A DNA stretch of 64,000 nucleotides from an uncultured Eubacteriales bacterium (GCA_900546385.1 URCT01000001.1:1-64000), one strand, 5' to 3'; positions 16,563 through 26,088 are shown, numbered from the stretch's first letter. Made by a program: numbers and translations. Notes: generated by a model not told the origin, from the sequence alone.

Positions 16563-19454
16563 TTAATAGCCACGGTAAATGACGCGTTTTTTGAAAGTGA
16601 AGCCTGGAATTTGCGGCGATGGGATAAATTCGCTCATGCGGAACGAACCCGATGCGCGCACATAGGTGTAGGCATAGTCGAGGTCGAAGAGTGCCGTACC
16701 GCCCAAAGGCTCGGTGTCCGAATCGCGGAAGCCGCCGCCGGCAGAACCGGGTGCGGACGTGCCGCCGGAATCAATGGATGAATCCGAATCGCGGAAGCCG
16801 CCGCCGGAGGAACCCGGCACGGGCGTGCCGCCGGAGCCGAGACTGCGGTGTGCGTCCCAGTTGGCCTCCATTTCCACAATGTCGGCAAAACGCTTTAAGA
16901 GCGTGTCGGTCGGGACAAGACTCATGCTGAAAAACAGAAAGTCCTCATAGGATACGTAAAGATAACCGCTGTTTTTCGGTTTTTCCTCTTCATTGTTTTT
17001 GTTTTTGTCGGTATCCGTTTTCTTCGGCTCGTCTTTATCCAAAGAGACGGACGGTTCGGTGGTCTCTTGTGCAGGCGGATCACTTCCGGCCGCCGTTTTT
17101 TTCTGCCCTTTTTGGTATTCGGCGAGAATATCGTTCGGCACAATGCCTTTGGCGTCCTTCAATAAGTATGAAAGGCCGCTCGGCGTGAGATAAACGATGG
17201 TTTTGACAAGCGGAATCTCCTGTCCCCATACCATGAGTAACGTGTCTATAAATGCTTCGGCAAAGCAGACGCAGACTTCATAAGCGACAGCGACAAACAG
17301 GCCGATATACGGCAGCAAAGACAATTCGTGCGCAAAAGAGGTAACATCCGTGTTGGTTACAACGGGGACGATATTTGTAATGATCCGCAAGGCATAGATG
17401 ATCAGAAAAGCACTTCGCTGGTTTTGCGTTTCGTCGGTGTGTCCGAACACCAGATATTCCCGTTCCGCACCGCGGAAGCAAAGACCCTCATCGGCAACAC
17501 CGCTGTCGCCGGGCAGAACATCGGCGGAAGAGGTTTGTGTCAGTTTCGTGCCGCTTTGGAAGGTGGTGCGGCAGGGGGTGACATAGTTCAAGGATCCGGT
17601 AACGAGTATTTTTTGGTAAATGAAGGAGCCAATATCCGTATTGATAAGCGCTTTCACCAGCGTGACGAGGCAGTCGAACAGCTTGTAGATGATTTTGAAC
17701 ATCTTGACAAGATTCGTAACGATGCTGATGAGCTTTCCGGTTAGGGTCAAGGGCGAAGACACGAACAGCTCCAACAGCTCGCCGAGCTTTGTGCCGACAT
17801 CCTCGATCGTTGTGCCGCTCGGTTCCGGGCAGTTTAGTGCCGTCGAATAGCCGCTCAAAATGTCTTTGTAATGCTCGGAAGTTTTGCGGTCGGCGGCTGT
17901 TTCACTGTCGACAAGCGGATAGCGGCTGCGATCCTTTTGAGAGGGAAGACCACCGTAGGTATTATGATAGAACGACGTGTTAATTTTGGCATTCAGATTC
18001 AGGTTATACGTAAAGCCGAGACTGACAAGGGCTTTGAAAAAGTTGATGGTCGCCGTAAAGTAGGTAATAATGCTGTCTTTCGCGATGGTGTCGACGATGC
18101 TGTCCTCGTAGCCCTCGACGTCGGTTTTGGTTAAAAGCTGTTCGCTCAAATCGCAGAAGTAGGTGTTTTTATCGACCGTCGGCGCGGTATCGCAGTCATA
18201 GGCGTTAACAGTGGTATGAAGCGCGTCGAGTTTTGCAAGAAGCGGATTGTAATGCTCGGTGTTTTGAACCTTTTCGGCATTGGTGAGCTTTTTATAGGAA
18301 GCGTCCCATTGCTTAGAGCCGATGGAAACTGCTTGCCCTTCGGCTTTCAGGCGAAGCGTGTCGTCCTGAATACGCTTATTGTCTTGCTCGATACTGCTTT
18401 TGCGCGCTTCGAAGGTCGCTTTGTCGATTTCATTTTTGTCGTAGGCCGTTTGAAGGTCTTTCAGCGCACGGGCATTTTCCGCAAGAGCTTTATCGTTGTT
18501 GATTTTGGCCTGCTCGTTGGAGGATTTCACCAAACCGACGAGCGTATCCGCGGTGTTTTGGCTGATTTTTGTGGTATCGCTGTTGACGGTGGCTTGCTGT
18601 TCGGCAACTTTTTTCATAGAGTCGTAGAGAGCTTTAATAGCGGAAGCATAGGCACTTCTTTTTGTGGCAAGTGTTGTCTTTGCATTAGCAAGAGCTGTTT
18701 CGGCTTTTGTGACGGCTGAAGAATCGGCTACGCCGTCTTCATCTGCATTTGCGGCAGCGGCTTTAGCATCCTCCAATGCTTTTTGAGCGTTATGATAGGA
18801 CGTTATGGCTGACGCGAATTCCGTGTACGCTTTTTCGTAATTTTTATAGTTTTGATCTTGTGTGTCGGCACAGTCTTTGAGAATGGAAATATTATCGGCA
18901 TAGGTTAAGCAGGAATCCGCCGTGCCGGCGATGTTTTTGATGGAATCGAAAAAGGCATAGCCGGGAATCAGCGATTCGAATTTTTTGATAAGGCCGTCTA
19001 TGTCGATGGTATCCTCAACCAATTGCTTGGGAACAGAATACTTGCTGAATTGCAGGATTTGTCCTTTCATGACGGTCGGATCTGAAAGCGGATAGACGCC
19101 TTTTGCCTGATATTCAGCATCCAAAAAGGTGTTGCTTAACGCGCCGCAATTGATTTTCATGTAGTCGGAAAACGTGCCGCTTATGCACTCTTGAACATCA
19201 TTTTGCGAAAGTGTGCCTTTGACATCGTATTTGAGAGCAAGCAAGCCGAAACGCTTTTTCAAAAAGGGCGTGTAGGTGCCGAGCGTGGAGTTTGCGGCAT
19301 TGCACAGGGCTTCGTCAAAAATGGAGGCGGCACTGTTGACGCGGTTGGCGTTTACCAACGCACCGACAAAAATCGTGAACGGAAGCATGAGAATCGCGAG
19401 AAACAGCGAAATCACGCCTTTGGTGCCGTTGATGACGGTATGTTCTTTTTTCAT
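16563..19454 (-). CDS. Very large TadG-like/DUF5702-type pilus-associated protein
   Basis: 963 residues from ATG 19454 (AGGTGAT in front; the upstream in-frame ATG at 19514 overlaps the previous gene). KGVISLFLAILMLPFTIFVGAL forms an N-terminal membrane helix with a G-V-I-S motif like TadG/TadE proteins. Residues ~225-430 are charged, Ala/Lys-rich and probably coiled coil. Two or three hydrophobic stretches lie around 590-640 and 720-790. An acidic Lys/Asp/Glu linker (~830-870) is followed by two SGGT..PGS.GGGFRDSD repeats and a tail rich in aromatic residues. TadG proteins are usually far shorter. It probably spans the membrane and wall as a tip or scaffold component. Confidence 0.65.
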   Translation of the reverse strand: MKKEHTVINGTKGVISLFLAILMLPFTIFVGALVNANRVNSAASIFDEALCNAANSTLGTYTPFLKKRFGLLALKYDVKGTLSQNDVQECISGTFSDYMKINCGALSNTFLDAEYQAKGVYPLSDPTVMKGQILQFSKYSVPKQLVEDTIDIDGLIKKFESLIPGYAFFDSIKNIAGTADSCLTYADNISILKDCADTQDQNYKNYEKAYTEFASAITSYHNAQKALEDAKAAAANADEDGVADSSAVTKAETALANAKTTLATKRSAYASAIKALYDSMKKVAEQQATVNSDTTKISQNTADTLVGLVKSSNEQAKINNDKALAENARALKDLQTAYDKNEIDKATFEARKSSIEQDNKRIQDDTLRLKAEGQAVSIGSKQWDASYKKLTNAEKVQNTEHYNPLLAKLDALHTTVNAYDCDTAPTVDKNTYFCDLSEQLLTKTDVEGYEDSIVDTIAKDSIITYFTATINFFKALVSLGFTYNLNLNAKINTSFYHNTYGGLPSQKDRSRYPLVDSETAADRKTSEHYKDILSGYSTALNCPEPSGTTIEDVGTKLGELLELFVSSPLTLTGKLISIVTNLVKMFKIIYKLFDCLVTLVKALINTDIGSFIYQKILVTGSLNYVTPCRTTFQSGTKLTQTSSADVLPGDSGVADEGLCFRGAEREYLVFGHTDETQNQRSAFLIIYALRIITNIVPVVTNTDVTSFAHELSLLPYIGLFVAVAYEVCVCFAEAFIDTLLMVWGQEIPLVKTIVYLTPSGLSYLLKDAKGIVPNDILAEYQKGQKKTAAGSDPPAQETTEPSVSLDKDEPKKTDTDKNKNNEEEKPKNSGYLYVSYEDFLFFSMSLVPTDTLLKRFADIVEMEANWDAHRSLGSGGTPVPGSSGGGFRDSDSSIDSGGTSAPGSAGGGFRDSDTEPLGGTALFDLDYAYTYVRASGSFRMSEFIPSPQIPGFTFKKRVIYRGY
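16717..16839 (-). repeat. Two 57-bp direct repeats in the TadG-like gene
   Basis: 16717-16773 and 16783-16839 are near-identical, 66 bases apart (in frame), and encode Gly/Ser/Asp-rich repeats near the C-terminus. Confidence 0.85.
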
Positions 19455-19467
19455 CGTATCACCTGAT

Positions 19468-20103
19468 CTAATTTTTTTCATAGCGGTGTGAGAAGAACGG
19501 CTTGATGACGGCATTGATCATTTTGGCTGTTTTGAATTCATCAAATTTGCCGGCATTTTGGATAAAATCGGTGGTTGCGATATAATCGATCAAATCGACG
19601 CGTGTGGCATAGGCGGTGCAGGTATAGGTGAAATTCCGCTTCATGCCGAACATCTCGAAAATGCCGCCGAAGGGCGTTTTGAAGGTGCAGGTGGCTTTTA
19701 CGGTGACATGCCCCTTGGTTTGCGCCGAGGTGAGATTGTCTGCGGAAGTTTCCAAACTCACGTCGAGCGCCTGAATGGTTCCAACAAAATTGGCTTTATC
19801 CATGCGGTAGGCGACATAGTCCTTGACCCGTGCGGTGTTGAGAGAGAGCATTTCCGCGTCGTTAAAGCTGCCGTAGAGCTGTCGGGAGCTTAATTCATCG
19901 GCTTCGACAAAGCCCATCAAAATGTCGGCAGTCGGCGTGTTGTAGGTCATGCCGATTTTCACGGCGGCATCGTTGGTCACCGAGCGCAAAAGGCCGCATT
20001 GATAGTTCAAAAATCCGAGAGCAAGCAGCCAAATGAGGATGAACATGGTGAGGATCACGATGATCATGCCCTCTAACATGACCGCTCCTTTTTCGTTTTT
20101 CAT
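19468..20103 (-). CDS. TadE-like minor pilin
   Basis: 211 residues from ATG 20103, which overlaps the TGA of the preceding gene (ATGA), so translation is coupled. An in-frame start further upstream would lie inside that gene. MKNEKGAVMLEGMIIV followed by one helix is the TadE/pilin-like N-terminus, with Gly-Ala before the hydrophobic stretch and a Glu six residues after the Gly. The remaining 170 residues are an extracytoplasmic domain with Cys44 and two further Cys (ATCTF, TYTCTAY). Part of the tad operon. Confidence 0.75.
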   Translation of the reverse strand: MKNEKGAVMLEGMIIVILTMFILIWLLALGFLNYQCGLLRSVTNDAAVKIGMTYNTPTADILMGFVEADELSSRQLYGSFNDAEMLSLNTARVKDYVAYRMDKANFVGTIQALDVSLETSADNLTSAQTKGHVTVKATCTFKTPFGGIFEMFGMKRNFTYTCTAYATRVDLIDYIATTDFIQNAGKFDEFKTAKMINAVIKPFFSHRYEKN

Positions 20104-20597
20104 GCGATGCCTCCCATTCCGGCCATCTGACCGATCAAAACGGCAAGCAAGAAGCCTATCACGCATAACACGATAAACAGCCGTCCGGTGTAGCCTGGCT
20201 TTCGGCCGAATGCATCGCCCAAAGCGGCGCGCGACGGCTTTTTCAGCCAGTACACCGTGCATTCGGTATCCGGATGGCGATAGGCATACCCGGTCAGCTT
20301 TGCGCGTATCTGATACGCCTTTTCGCCGACATAAAAACGATAGGTGAAATACGACCACAGCTCGTGCCCGTCGCCGGACGACCAAGAGGGCGGATATTTG
20401 ACTAACAGAGCCTTGGCGAAATGGCCTTGGCTCTCTGCCTTTTCACGCCATTTTTTCTGCATAAACGGCACATAAAACATGGCGCGAAGCAGTAAAAACA
20501 GACCGGTCGCCGCACCGGCGAACAGAATGGCCGCCACAAGGCAATTGGCAAGGCTGTCGGCAAAATAGCCGGCAAATTCTTTCGGTAAAGTCAACAA
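20100..20597 (-). CDS. Membrane protein of unknown function in the tad operon
   Basis: 165 residues with a hydrophobic segment at about 18-42 and another at about 140-160. The middle ~95 residues form a soluble beta-type domain (SYFTYRFYVGEKAYQIRAKL...DTECTVYWLKKPSRA), reminiscent of DUF3592-like proteins. The start is TTG at 20597 (or 20594), with GAGGAGGG a few bases upstream; no ATG fits. The stop overlaps the next gene's ATG. No function can be assigned. Confidence 0.7.
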   Translation of the reverse strand: MLTLPKEFAGYFADSLANCLVAAILFAGAATGLFLLLRAMFYVPFMQKKWREKAESQGHFAKALLVKYPPSWSSGDGHELWSYFTYRFYVGEKAYQIRAKLTGYAYRHPDTECTVYWLKKPSRAALGDAFGRKPGYTGRLFIVLCVIGFLLAVLIGQMAGMGGIA

Positions 20598-20628
20598 AAT
20601 CCCTCCTCAGGGCAAAGCGGATAAAACA

Positions 20629-21975
20629 TCATTTTTGCGGAAAGCGCAGTGTGATCGGGAAATAACTGCCCTCAATCATGCTGACAAAGCAGACGCCGTC
20701 GGCATTGAAATACCCGGCATCCGCATACTGACAATCGATGACAAGCTTGCCGTCGGTATTCACAAAGCCCCACAGGCCATCCATGCAGACGGCGGCCATG
20801 TGTCCCGAAAAGCTTTTGGCGTTTTCATATTGCGGCTCGATGACCACCTTGCCTTTGGCATCGGCAAAGCCCCAAAGACCGGATTCTGCCCGGAAAGCAA
20901 TGGCTTCGCCGCGGTAAACATCCACAGCCGTGCCGGGAATTTCCGCCGCTTTTTTGCCTTTTTGCATGTAAAGGCCATACACGCCGTTTTCGGCGGCAAG
21001 CAGCTTGCCGTCGTATACATATTCGCCGGTATCAAACAGCTTAACATCGGTAAACGCCGTGTCGGCTTCGGTGCCGTCGACGATGTTTTTCAAATGCCAA
21101 ACTGCGCCTTGCTTTACGGCGGCAACCGAATCGGTGACGGCTGTGGCTTCGTCGTAGGTTTCATCCGTAAACGCGCCGCTTTCGCAGTCATAGTAGTGCC
21201 ATGTGCCGTTTTCTTTTACCGGAACAAAGCGTTCGGAGGCGGCACGGCAGACGCTGTCGGTAAAGGCGGCATAGGCTTGCACGCGGCCGCTTTTGTCCAC
21301 AATGGCGACGGACGATGCCACATCGTTTTCCCAGTCGCCGACCGTTTCCAAATACACCGTTCCGTCTGCGCCGACCGGGCTGATATAGCGGTAGGCGCAA
21401 TCGTAGGCAAAATCGTCGCCGCTCGGCTCTAAAACGCCCCAGTATTCGCCGTCGGAAAGGGTAAAATAGCCGTCGGTGGAGAGAAGGGCGGTGGTATAGG
21501 ACTTATTGCCGGTTTTGTAGGAATAGTTCAGCTGTTCGGTAAGAGCCACGAGCGTATCGCTTTTTGCACCGGCACGGGCGGCTTTGCCGCAGGTTTTATG
21601 TGCGTCGGAATACGCGCCGTTTTCCGCTTGGACGGTGATAAGAGCCTCCCAATAGGCCGCCTGCTTCGGAGCTTTGGAGACCGCCGTTTCCAAGGCGTTC
21701 TCATAGAGCTTGCGCGAAACGGCACCGGCTTCGTAGCCGTCTCGGTAGGCGGCAATCTGCGCGGCGCGGATTTCGGCGGATTCTTTGATAAACAAGGCAT
21801 CTTCATAGGTTTCCGCCGCTTTTTGATAGAGCTTGTTTTCGGCATAGGCCTGTGCTTTTTCGCACAAAGCCGTAAAGTTTTTTTCGTTCGAGCGAAGCTT
21901 CCCGATTTGATTTGTCCAAGCAAACGCCGTTAATAAAATTAGGAGAACGGCGAACGGAATACGTATTTTTTTCAT
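20629..21975 (-). CDS. WG-repeat protein with N-terminal membrane anchor
   Basis: 448 residues. An N-terminal signal anchor (FAVLLILLTAFAWTNQ) is followed by a helical TPR-like part (~30-150: AENKLYQKAAETYEDALF...YWEALITVQAENGAY). The rest is beta-rich with WG repeats, clearest as GLWGFADAKGKVVIEPQYEN and GLWGFVNTDGKLVIDCQYAD near the C-terminus. WG-repeat proteins are often extracellular, with unclear roles. It lies between the prepilin peptidase and minor pilin genes, 31 bases before the next gene. It may help pilus assembly at the surface (inferred). Confidence 0.8.
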   Translation of the reverse strand: MKKIRIPFAVLLILLTAFAWTNQIGKLRSNEKNFTALCEKAQAYAENKLYQKAAETYEDALFIKESAEIRAAQIAAYRDGYEAGAVSRKLYENALETAVSKAPKQAAYWEALITVQAENGAYSDAHKTCGKAARAGAKSDTLVALTEQLNYSYKTGNKSYTTALLSTDGYFTLSDGEYWGVLEPSGDDFAYDCAYRYISPVGADGTVYLETVGDWENDVASSVAIVDKSGRVQAYAAFTDSVCRAASERFVPVKENGTWHYYDCESGAFTDETYDEATAVTDSVAAVKQGAVWHLKNIVDGTEADTAFTDVKLFDTGEYVYDGKLLAAENGVYGLYMQKGKKAAEIPGTAVDVYRGEAIAFRAESGLWGFADAKGKVVIEPQYENAKSFSGHMAAVCMDGLWGFVNTDGKLVIDCQYADAGYFNADGVCFVSMIEGSYFPITLRFPQK

Positions 21976-22023
21976 CGATGATCCACCTTATGTATGTTTG
22001 TCAAAACGCATTTGGCCTATCCG

Positions 22024-22722
22024 TTATAGGCTGATCGTGAGCAGGGCCGTTACAAACCCGAGAAAGAGAAACGGCGCAAACGGCAGACTGTCGCTTAATT
22101 TTTTCAGTTTGGTCAGCAATAAAAGCACGGCGACGACGGCCACCCAAACCATGCTGAAAAAGAGGACGCGGCAAAACAAAAACACGCCGCATTCCAGCGC
22201 AAGCGCGCTGACAAGCTTGACATCGCCCATGCCGATGCCCTGTTTGGTCAAAAAGGAGACTAACACCAAGCCAAGTCCCACGACAAGCGCGGCGATAAGG
22301 CTGCCGAAAAATTCGGTGTTTTCGCCGTTAAGCTCCCCAAAATAGGCGGCGGTGTGCGTGCCGAGGGCGACAAGCGTCATGACAAGCGGAAAGATATTCG
22401 GAATCCGCTTTTCGCGCAGATCGTTTCCGGCAGCCCCGGCCAGAAAGACAAGGGCACTGAACAGGCGAATGCCGCTATATAGGTTCAATGAGCCGTTTTT
22501 TAACACAGCGTTGACGGCACAGCCGGCGAGTATCCCGACCAGCGCAAGAAGGGCGGGCACGACGGAGACAGAGGTGTTAAAATCCGGCGAATCGGTTTCC
22601 GGCTTGCGCGCTATATGATAAAGCTTGATTTTATCGGCTGTGGCACGGTCAAGCGTTGTATACGCCGTCGCTGCCGCAAGCAGCGCGATAAAAACGGTAA
22701 GCCCGATGGTTGTAAAATTCAT
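22024..22722 (-). CDS. Prepilin peptidase, A24 family (TadV/CpaA-like)
   Basis: 232 residues, six or so membrane helices. The two catalytic aspartates lie in GNDLREKRIPN (about residue 100) and GMGDVKLVSAL (about 169); this is the A24 aspartate pair. The N-terminal methyltransferase zinc domain of PilD is absent, as in TadV/CpaA. It should cut the Flp pilin leader at the membrane. It lies after flp in the operon, with GAGGAAA before ATG. Confidence 0.88.
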   Translation of the reverse strand: MNFTTIGLTVFIALLAAATAYTTLDRATADKIKLYHIARKPETDSPDFNTSVSVVPALLALVGILAGCAVNAVLKNGSLNLYSGIRLFSALVFLAGAAGNDLREKRIPNIFPLVMTLVALGTHTAAYFGELNGENTEFFGSLIAALVVGLGLVLVSFLTKQGIGMGDVKLVSALALECGVFLFCRVLFFSMVWVAVVAVLLLLTKLKKLSDSLPFAPFLFLGFVTALLTISL

Positions 22723-22777
22723 GAAGGATTTCCTCGTTCGGTTTTATGTTGCGGGAAAACGGAAGGCAAAAAGGATG

Positions 22778-22820
22778 AAACTGCAACCGGGCGCGTATTT
22801 TTGCCGTCCGATTGCAGTTT
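22778..22820 (-). terminator. Hairpin directly after flp (leaky terminator or mRNA stabiliser)
   Basis: AAACTGCAA (22812-22820 on the minus strand) and TTGCAGTTT (22778-22786) form a perfect 9-bp stem with CGG/CCG pairing inside. It starts nine bases after the pilin stop. The 3' side is CATCCTTTTTG rather than a clean T-run. Confidence 0.5.
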
Positions 22821-22828
22821 TGGGGTAT

Positions 22829-23035
22829 TTACTCGATCGTAAAGCCGTCAACAATGGCTTTGACCTGATTGACGATCTGATCCTTAAAGCCGATGAAAAG
22901 ACCGGCAAGCAGAATGACAATACCGAGGATAATCAAAATCGAGATAAAGTTGGTATCGCCTCTTTCCTCGTTTGCAAACGAATCAAGAGCCGTTGCCGCC
23001 TTTACATACGTTTTCCGAAGCCACTTATTTAGCAT
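22829..23035 (-). CDS. flp: Flp-type major pilin
   Basis: 68 residues from ATG 23035, with AGAGGTG in front. ALDSFANEERGDTNFISILIILGIVILLAG is Flp-like: Gly-Asp before a 20-residue hydrophobic helix. The likely prepilin cut is near residue 30. The mature part is only about 37 residues, as in Flp pilins. It is placed between tadC and the prepilin peptidase. The call rests on size, layout and context. Confidence 0.82.
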   Translation of the reverse strand: MLNKWLRKTYVKAATALDSFANEERGDTNFISILIILGIVILLAGLFIGFKDQIVNQVKAIVDGFTIE

Positions 23036-23100
23036 AGTTTTCACCTCTCTTCTTTCGGTTTCTATCACAGCAAACCAAGCGGTTTTGCGGATGTTCGTGC

Positions 23101-23967
23101 TTACATGGAAAAGCTCTGCATGGCCGCGGCGATGACAATGAGCATTACGCCGCAGAACATGAGCGCGATGGGCATGAGTAACGCACCGGCCGCTTTTTCG
23201 CCCTTTTGGAGCATGGTCTGCCGGCGGTGTTCCCATAATTCGGCGGATTGGCTTGCTAAAAAGATCGGCAGGTCGCCGCCGCCGCGTTCGATGCTTTGGA
23301 TGAGAGCTGAGGTGAACTTTTTGATGTCCGGCGAATTGATTTCCACACCGAAATTGTAGATGGCGTCGATTTCCGGCATCCCGTTTTTCATCTCATCGCA
23401 GGATTTTTGCATGAGCGTATAGAATTCTCCCGTTTTTCCGGCGGCGGTCATTTCCCAGGCATTGCGCAGAATCACGCCGGAATTGACGATGAGGGCAAGC
23501 TTTGAGATGGCGTTCGGGAATTCGCTTTCGCAAAGCTCGGTGCGTTCGCGCACCTTTTCGCCGGTATGGTTGTAGTAGTAATACATGGTATAAACGCCGA
23601 AAACGGCGCCAATCAGCACCAAAAAGCCGGACATTCCCGCATCAAACAGACCGGCAAGCACCCAAAACAGCGCAACGCTCAAATGGCCGAACGACAGCAT
23701 TTGCGCAAGGATGATGCGTGCATAAAACTCGGCGTATTGGGGCGTGTAGATAAGGCCAGCGTCATGGCGCAGCTTGTCGCCGACCGATCCTTTTAGTTTT
23801 CCGCCGCCTATGTCGATCCAACGCAAGCCGACGCAGTATGTAAACCGAAACGGAAAATCGTCGCCGGATAACGGCTCGATCATGTAGTCGTATTTGCCGC
23901 CGGAAATTAACATTCCGGCATACAGCAGCAAAAGAAAACTGCCGATGATTAAAAATAGAAGATTCAT
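23101..23967 (-). CDS. tadC: Tad secretion inner-membrane protein TadC (GspF-type)
   Basis: 288 residues. Two membrane helices lie at the N-terminus and around 105-150, one at the C-terminus, and a helical T2SSF domain lies at about 150-270 (ELCESEFPNAISKLALIVNSGV; SIERGGGDLPIFLASQSAELW). With TadB it forms the membrane platform on which the TadA ATPase acts. It starts four bases after the tadB stop, and AGGTGAG precedes the ATG. Confidence 0.88.
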   Translation of the reverse strand: MNLLFLIIGSFLLLLYAGMLISGGKYDYMIEPLSGDDFPFRFTYCVGLRWIDIGGGKLKGSVGDKLRHDAGLIYTPQYAEFYARIILAQMLSFGHLSVALFWVLAGLFDAGMSGFLVLIGAVFGVYTMYYYYNHTGEKVRERTELCESEFPNAISKLALIVNSGVILRNAWEMTAAGKTGEFYTLMQKSCDEMKNGMPEIDAIYNFGVEINSPDIKKFTSALIQSIERGGGDLPIFLASQSAELWEHRRQTMLQKGEKAAGALLMPIALMFCGVMLIVIAAAMQSFSM

Positions 23968-23971
23968 ACGC

Positions 23972-24814
23972 TCACCTGATATTCAAAATCTTTTTGCCCC
24001 AGAAATAGGCACCGACGAAAATGCCGATGGCGATGGTCGTGACCACCACGCCGACGCCTGAGGCAAGGTTGACGGCAAAATCGGAGTTTGATACTTTTAA
24101 CATCGCCACCAAAACGAGCGGCATGATGCACATGGCGTTGTATTGCAGCTTGTTGGAGGCAAGCTTGGTTTCGATTTCATCGGCAATGGCGATTTTGTCG
24201 CGGATAATGTCGCGCGTACGCCGCACCACGTTTTTGAAATCGCCGCCCAGCCGGTAGCAGTTTGCCATAACGTTGCTGAAATTCTCAATATCCTCGTTGC
24301 CGCTGCGTGCGCCGAAAGCGGAAATCATTTCCTCTAAAGTTCTTCCGTTGCCGAGACCGAGAAGAATCTCGGAAAGCTCGCGGACAATCATGTCGTTTTC
24401 GGCATATTGGTTGAGCATATCTTTTTTGGCATTGACAAACGCATCGTTCACCGTGTTTCCGGCGGCAAGCGACATAGAAAGGCTTTCCAAAAAGTCCATA
24501 AACTGCTTGCGTAAGGTTTTGTCGCGCTTTTTCTTCAAGGCGTTTCGGATCACCGGCACAAACAGGCGCGCCGCAAGAAGACCGACACCGAAAAACACGA
24601 TGGCGTTGCTGATATGCGTGGCGAGCGTTGCACCGCCGTCCACCTTGAAAAGGCCGCCGTAAAAGACAAGACCGGCAAGGCCGCCAAGCGTCAGCGTCAA
24701 AAGAAACGATCCGATTTTTTCGGTGGCGTTCATATAGTAGACGCGGTAATTGAGCATACGGTTGTTGAGCGGCGAAAGGATATATTTGGCTTCGGCTGCG
24801 GTTGTTTGGCTCAT
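23972..24814 (-). CDS. tadB: Tad secretion inner-membrane protein TadB (GspF-type)
   Basis: 280 residues. Two helices near 34-90 are followed by a T2SSF domain (RKQFMDFLESLSMSLAAGNTV; LLGLGNGRTLEEMISAF; YRLGGDFKNVVRRTRDII), then two C-terminal helices. It lies between tadA and tadC, with AAGGAG before the start. Its role is the membrane platform of the Flp pilus machine. Confidence 0.88.
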   Translation of the reverse strand: MSQTTAAEAKYILSPLNNRMLNYRVYYMNATEKIGSFLLTLTLGGLAGLVFYGGLFKVDGGATLATHISNAIVFFGVGLLAARLFVPVIRNALKKKRDKTLRKQFMDFLESLSMSLAAGNTVNDAFVNAKKDMLNQYAENDMIVRELSEILLGLGNGRTLEEMISAFGARSGNEDIENFSNVMANCYRLGGDFKNVVRRTRDIIRDKIAIADEIETKLASNKLQYNAMCIMPLVLVAMLKVSNSDFAVNLASGVGVVVTTIAIGIFVGAYFWGKKILNIR

Positions 24815-24849
24815 GATGTATCTCCTTGTCCGAAATGGAAAAACGGTCG

Positions 24850-26088
24850 TTAGATTTCCGTTTTGATTCCGGCTAATTGCAGTTTGAACGTGTTTTGCAT
24901 GGGATTTTCCGTCCGCACAAGGCTTCCGGAAACCTTTTCCAGGGTGCTTTTTTCGTCCTCCTTGAAGACATATAACGGATTGAGGCGGATGTGGCCGTTT
25001 TCATAGCCGACGACCTCGGTGATTTCCATGGTTTTGCGGGATTTATCGCGCAGACGCGACAGATGGATGATGATATCCACGGCTGAGGCAATCTGGCTGC
25101 GAATGGCGTCGAGCGGAAGTCCGGCTGAGCCTTGCAGCACCATGGTTTCCAAACGGCTGAGCATATCTTCGGTGGAATTGGCGTGGCCGGTCGAGAGCGA
25201 ACCGTCGTGACCGGTGTTCATGGCTTGCAGCATATCGAGTGCTTCGCCGCCGCGCACTTCGCCGACGACAATGCGCTCCGGACGCATACGAAGGGAGGAT
25301 TTGATCAAATCGCGGATGGTGATTTGTCCGCTTCCCGAGGTGTTGGCATTGCGCGTTTCCAAACGAACGAGGTTTTCGATGCCGACGATTTGCAGCTCGG
25401 CGGAATCCTCGATGGTGATGACGCGCTCATCCTTCGGAATGTAGTTGGAGAGGGCGTTGAGAAAGGTGGTTTTGCCCGAACCGGTACCGCCGCTGATAAA
25501 GATGTTGTATTTTGCCTTGACGAGAATGGCAAGCTTTTCGGCAATGTCCGGGGTGAGTGAGCCGTATCCGATGAGCTTTTCCATGGTCATGGGCGTTTTC
25601 GAGAATTTGCGGATGGTAAGGGTCGGACCGCATAGTGCCACCGGCGGCAGCACTACGTTGACACGTGAGCCGTCCGGCAGACGCGTGTCGCAGATCGGAT
25701 TTGCTTGGTTGACTTCACGCCCGGCAAGACCGACAATGCGCTGAATGACATCCTCGAGCCGCTTTTGACTTTCGAACTTTCGGTCGGATTTGTACAAGCG
25801 GCCGCCGCGTTCGATGAAAATGTGCTCCGGTCCGTTGATCATGACTTCGGTCACCGCATCGTCCGACAACAGCTCATCAAGCAGTCCGAAGCCGCGGATA
25901 GAGCCGTAAATCTGATTGACGATCGAAACGCGCTTTTGGATCGGACAATACACGCTTCCCAAGCGTTCCGATACGATTTCTTCGATTTTTTCCTCAAGCT
26001 CCTTGTTGGATATGGAGGAAAGCGGCAAATTGTTGGTTACGTAGTCTCGAATCTCGGCAATCAGTGCCGATTCCTGCTCCAAATTCAT
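24850..26088 (-). CDS. tadA: Tad pilus assembly ATPase TadA (CpaF)
   Basis: 412 residues from ATG 26088; an in-frame GTG at 26097 would add three. GGGTGG lies five bases before the ATG. N-terminal domain ~1-130; Walker A GGTGSGKTTF, Asp-box region VITIEDSAELQI, Walker B RIVVGEVRGGEALDML and His box TGHDGSLSTGHAN are all present. This secretion ATPase powers Flp pilus assembly. It is the second gene of the operon, 39 bases after the tadZ-like gene. Confidence 0.94.
   Translation of the reverse strand: MNLEQESALIAEIRDYVTNNLPLSSISNKELEEKIEEIVSERLGSVYCPIQKRVSIVNQIYGSIRGFGLLDELLSDDAVTEVMINGPEHIFIERGGRLYKSDRKFESQKRLEDVIQRIVGLAGREVNQANPICDTRLPDGSRVNVVLPPVALCGPTLTIRKFSKTPMTMEKLIGYGSLTPDIAEKLAILVKAKYNIFISGGTGSGKTTFLNALSNYIPKDERVITIEDSAELQIVGIENLVRLETRNANTSGSGQITIRDLIKSSLRMRPERIVVGEVRGGEALDMLQAMNTGHDGSLSTGHANSTEDMLSRLETMVLQGSAGLPLDAIRSQIASAVDIIIHLSRLRDKSRKTMEITEVVGYENGHIRLNPLYVFKEDEKSTLEKVSGSLVRTENPMQNTFKLQLAGIKTEI

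Noticed and set aside
20635..21432. 265-residue plus-strand ORF
   Set aside because: Antisense to the WG-repeat protein; no start signal and no recognised domain.
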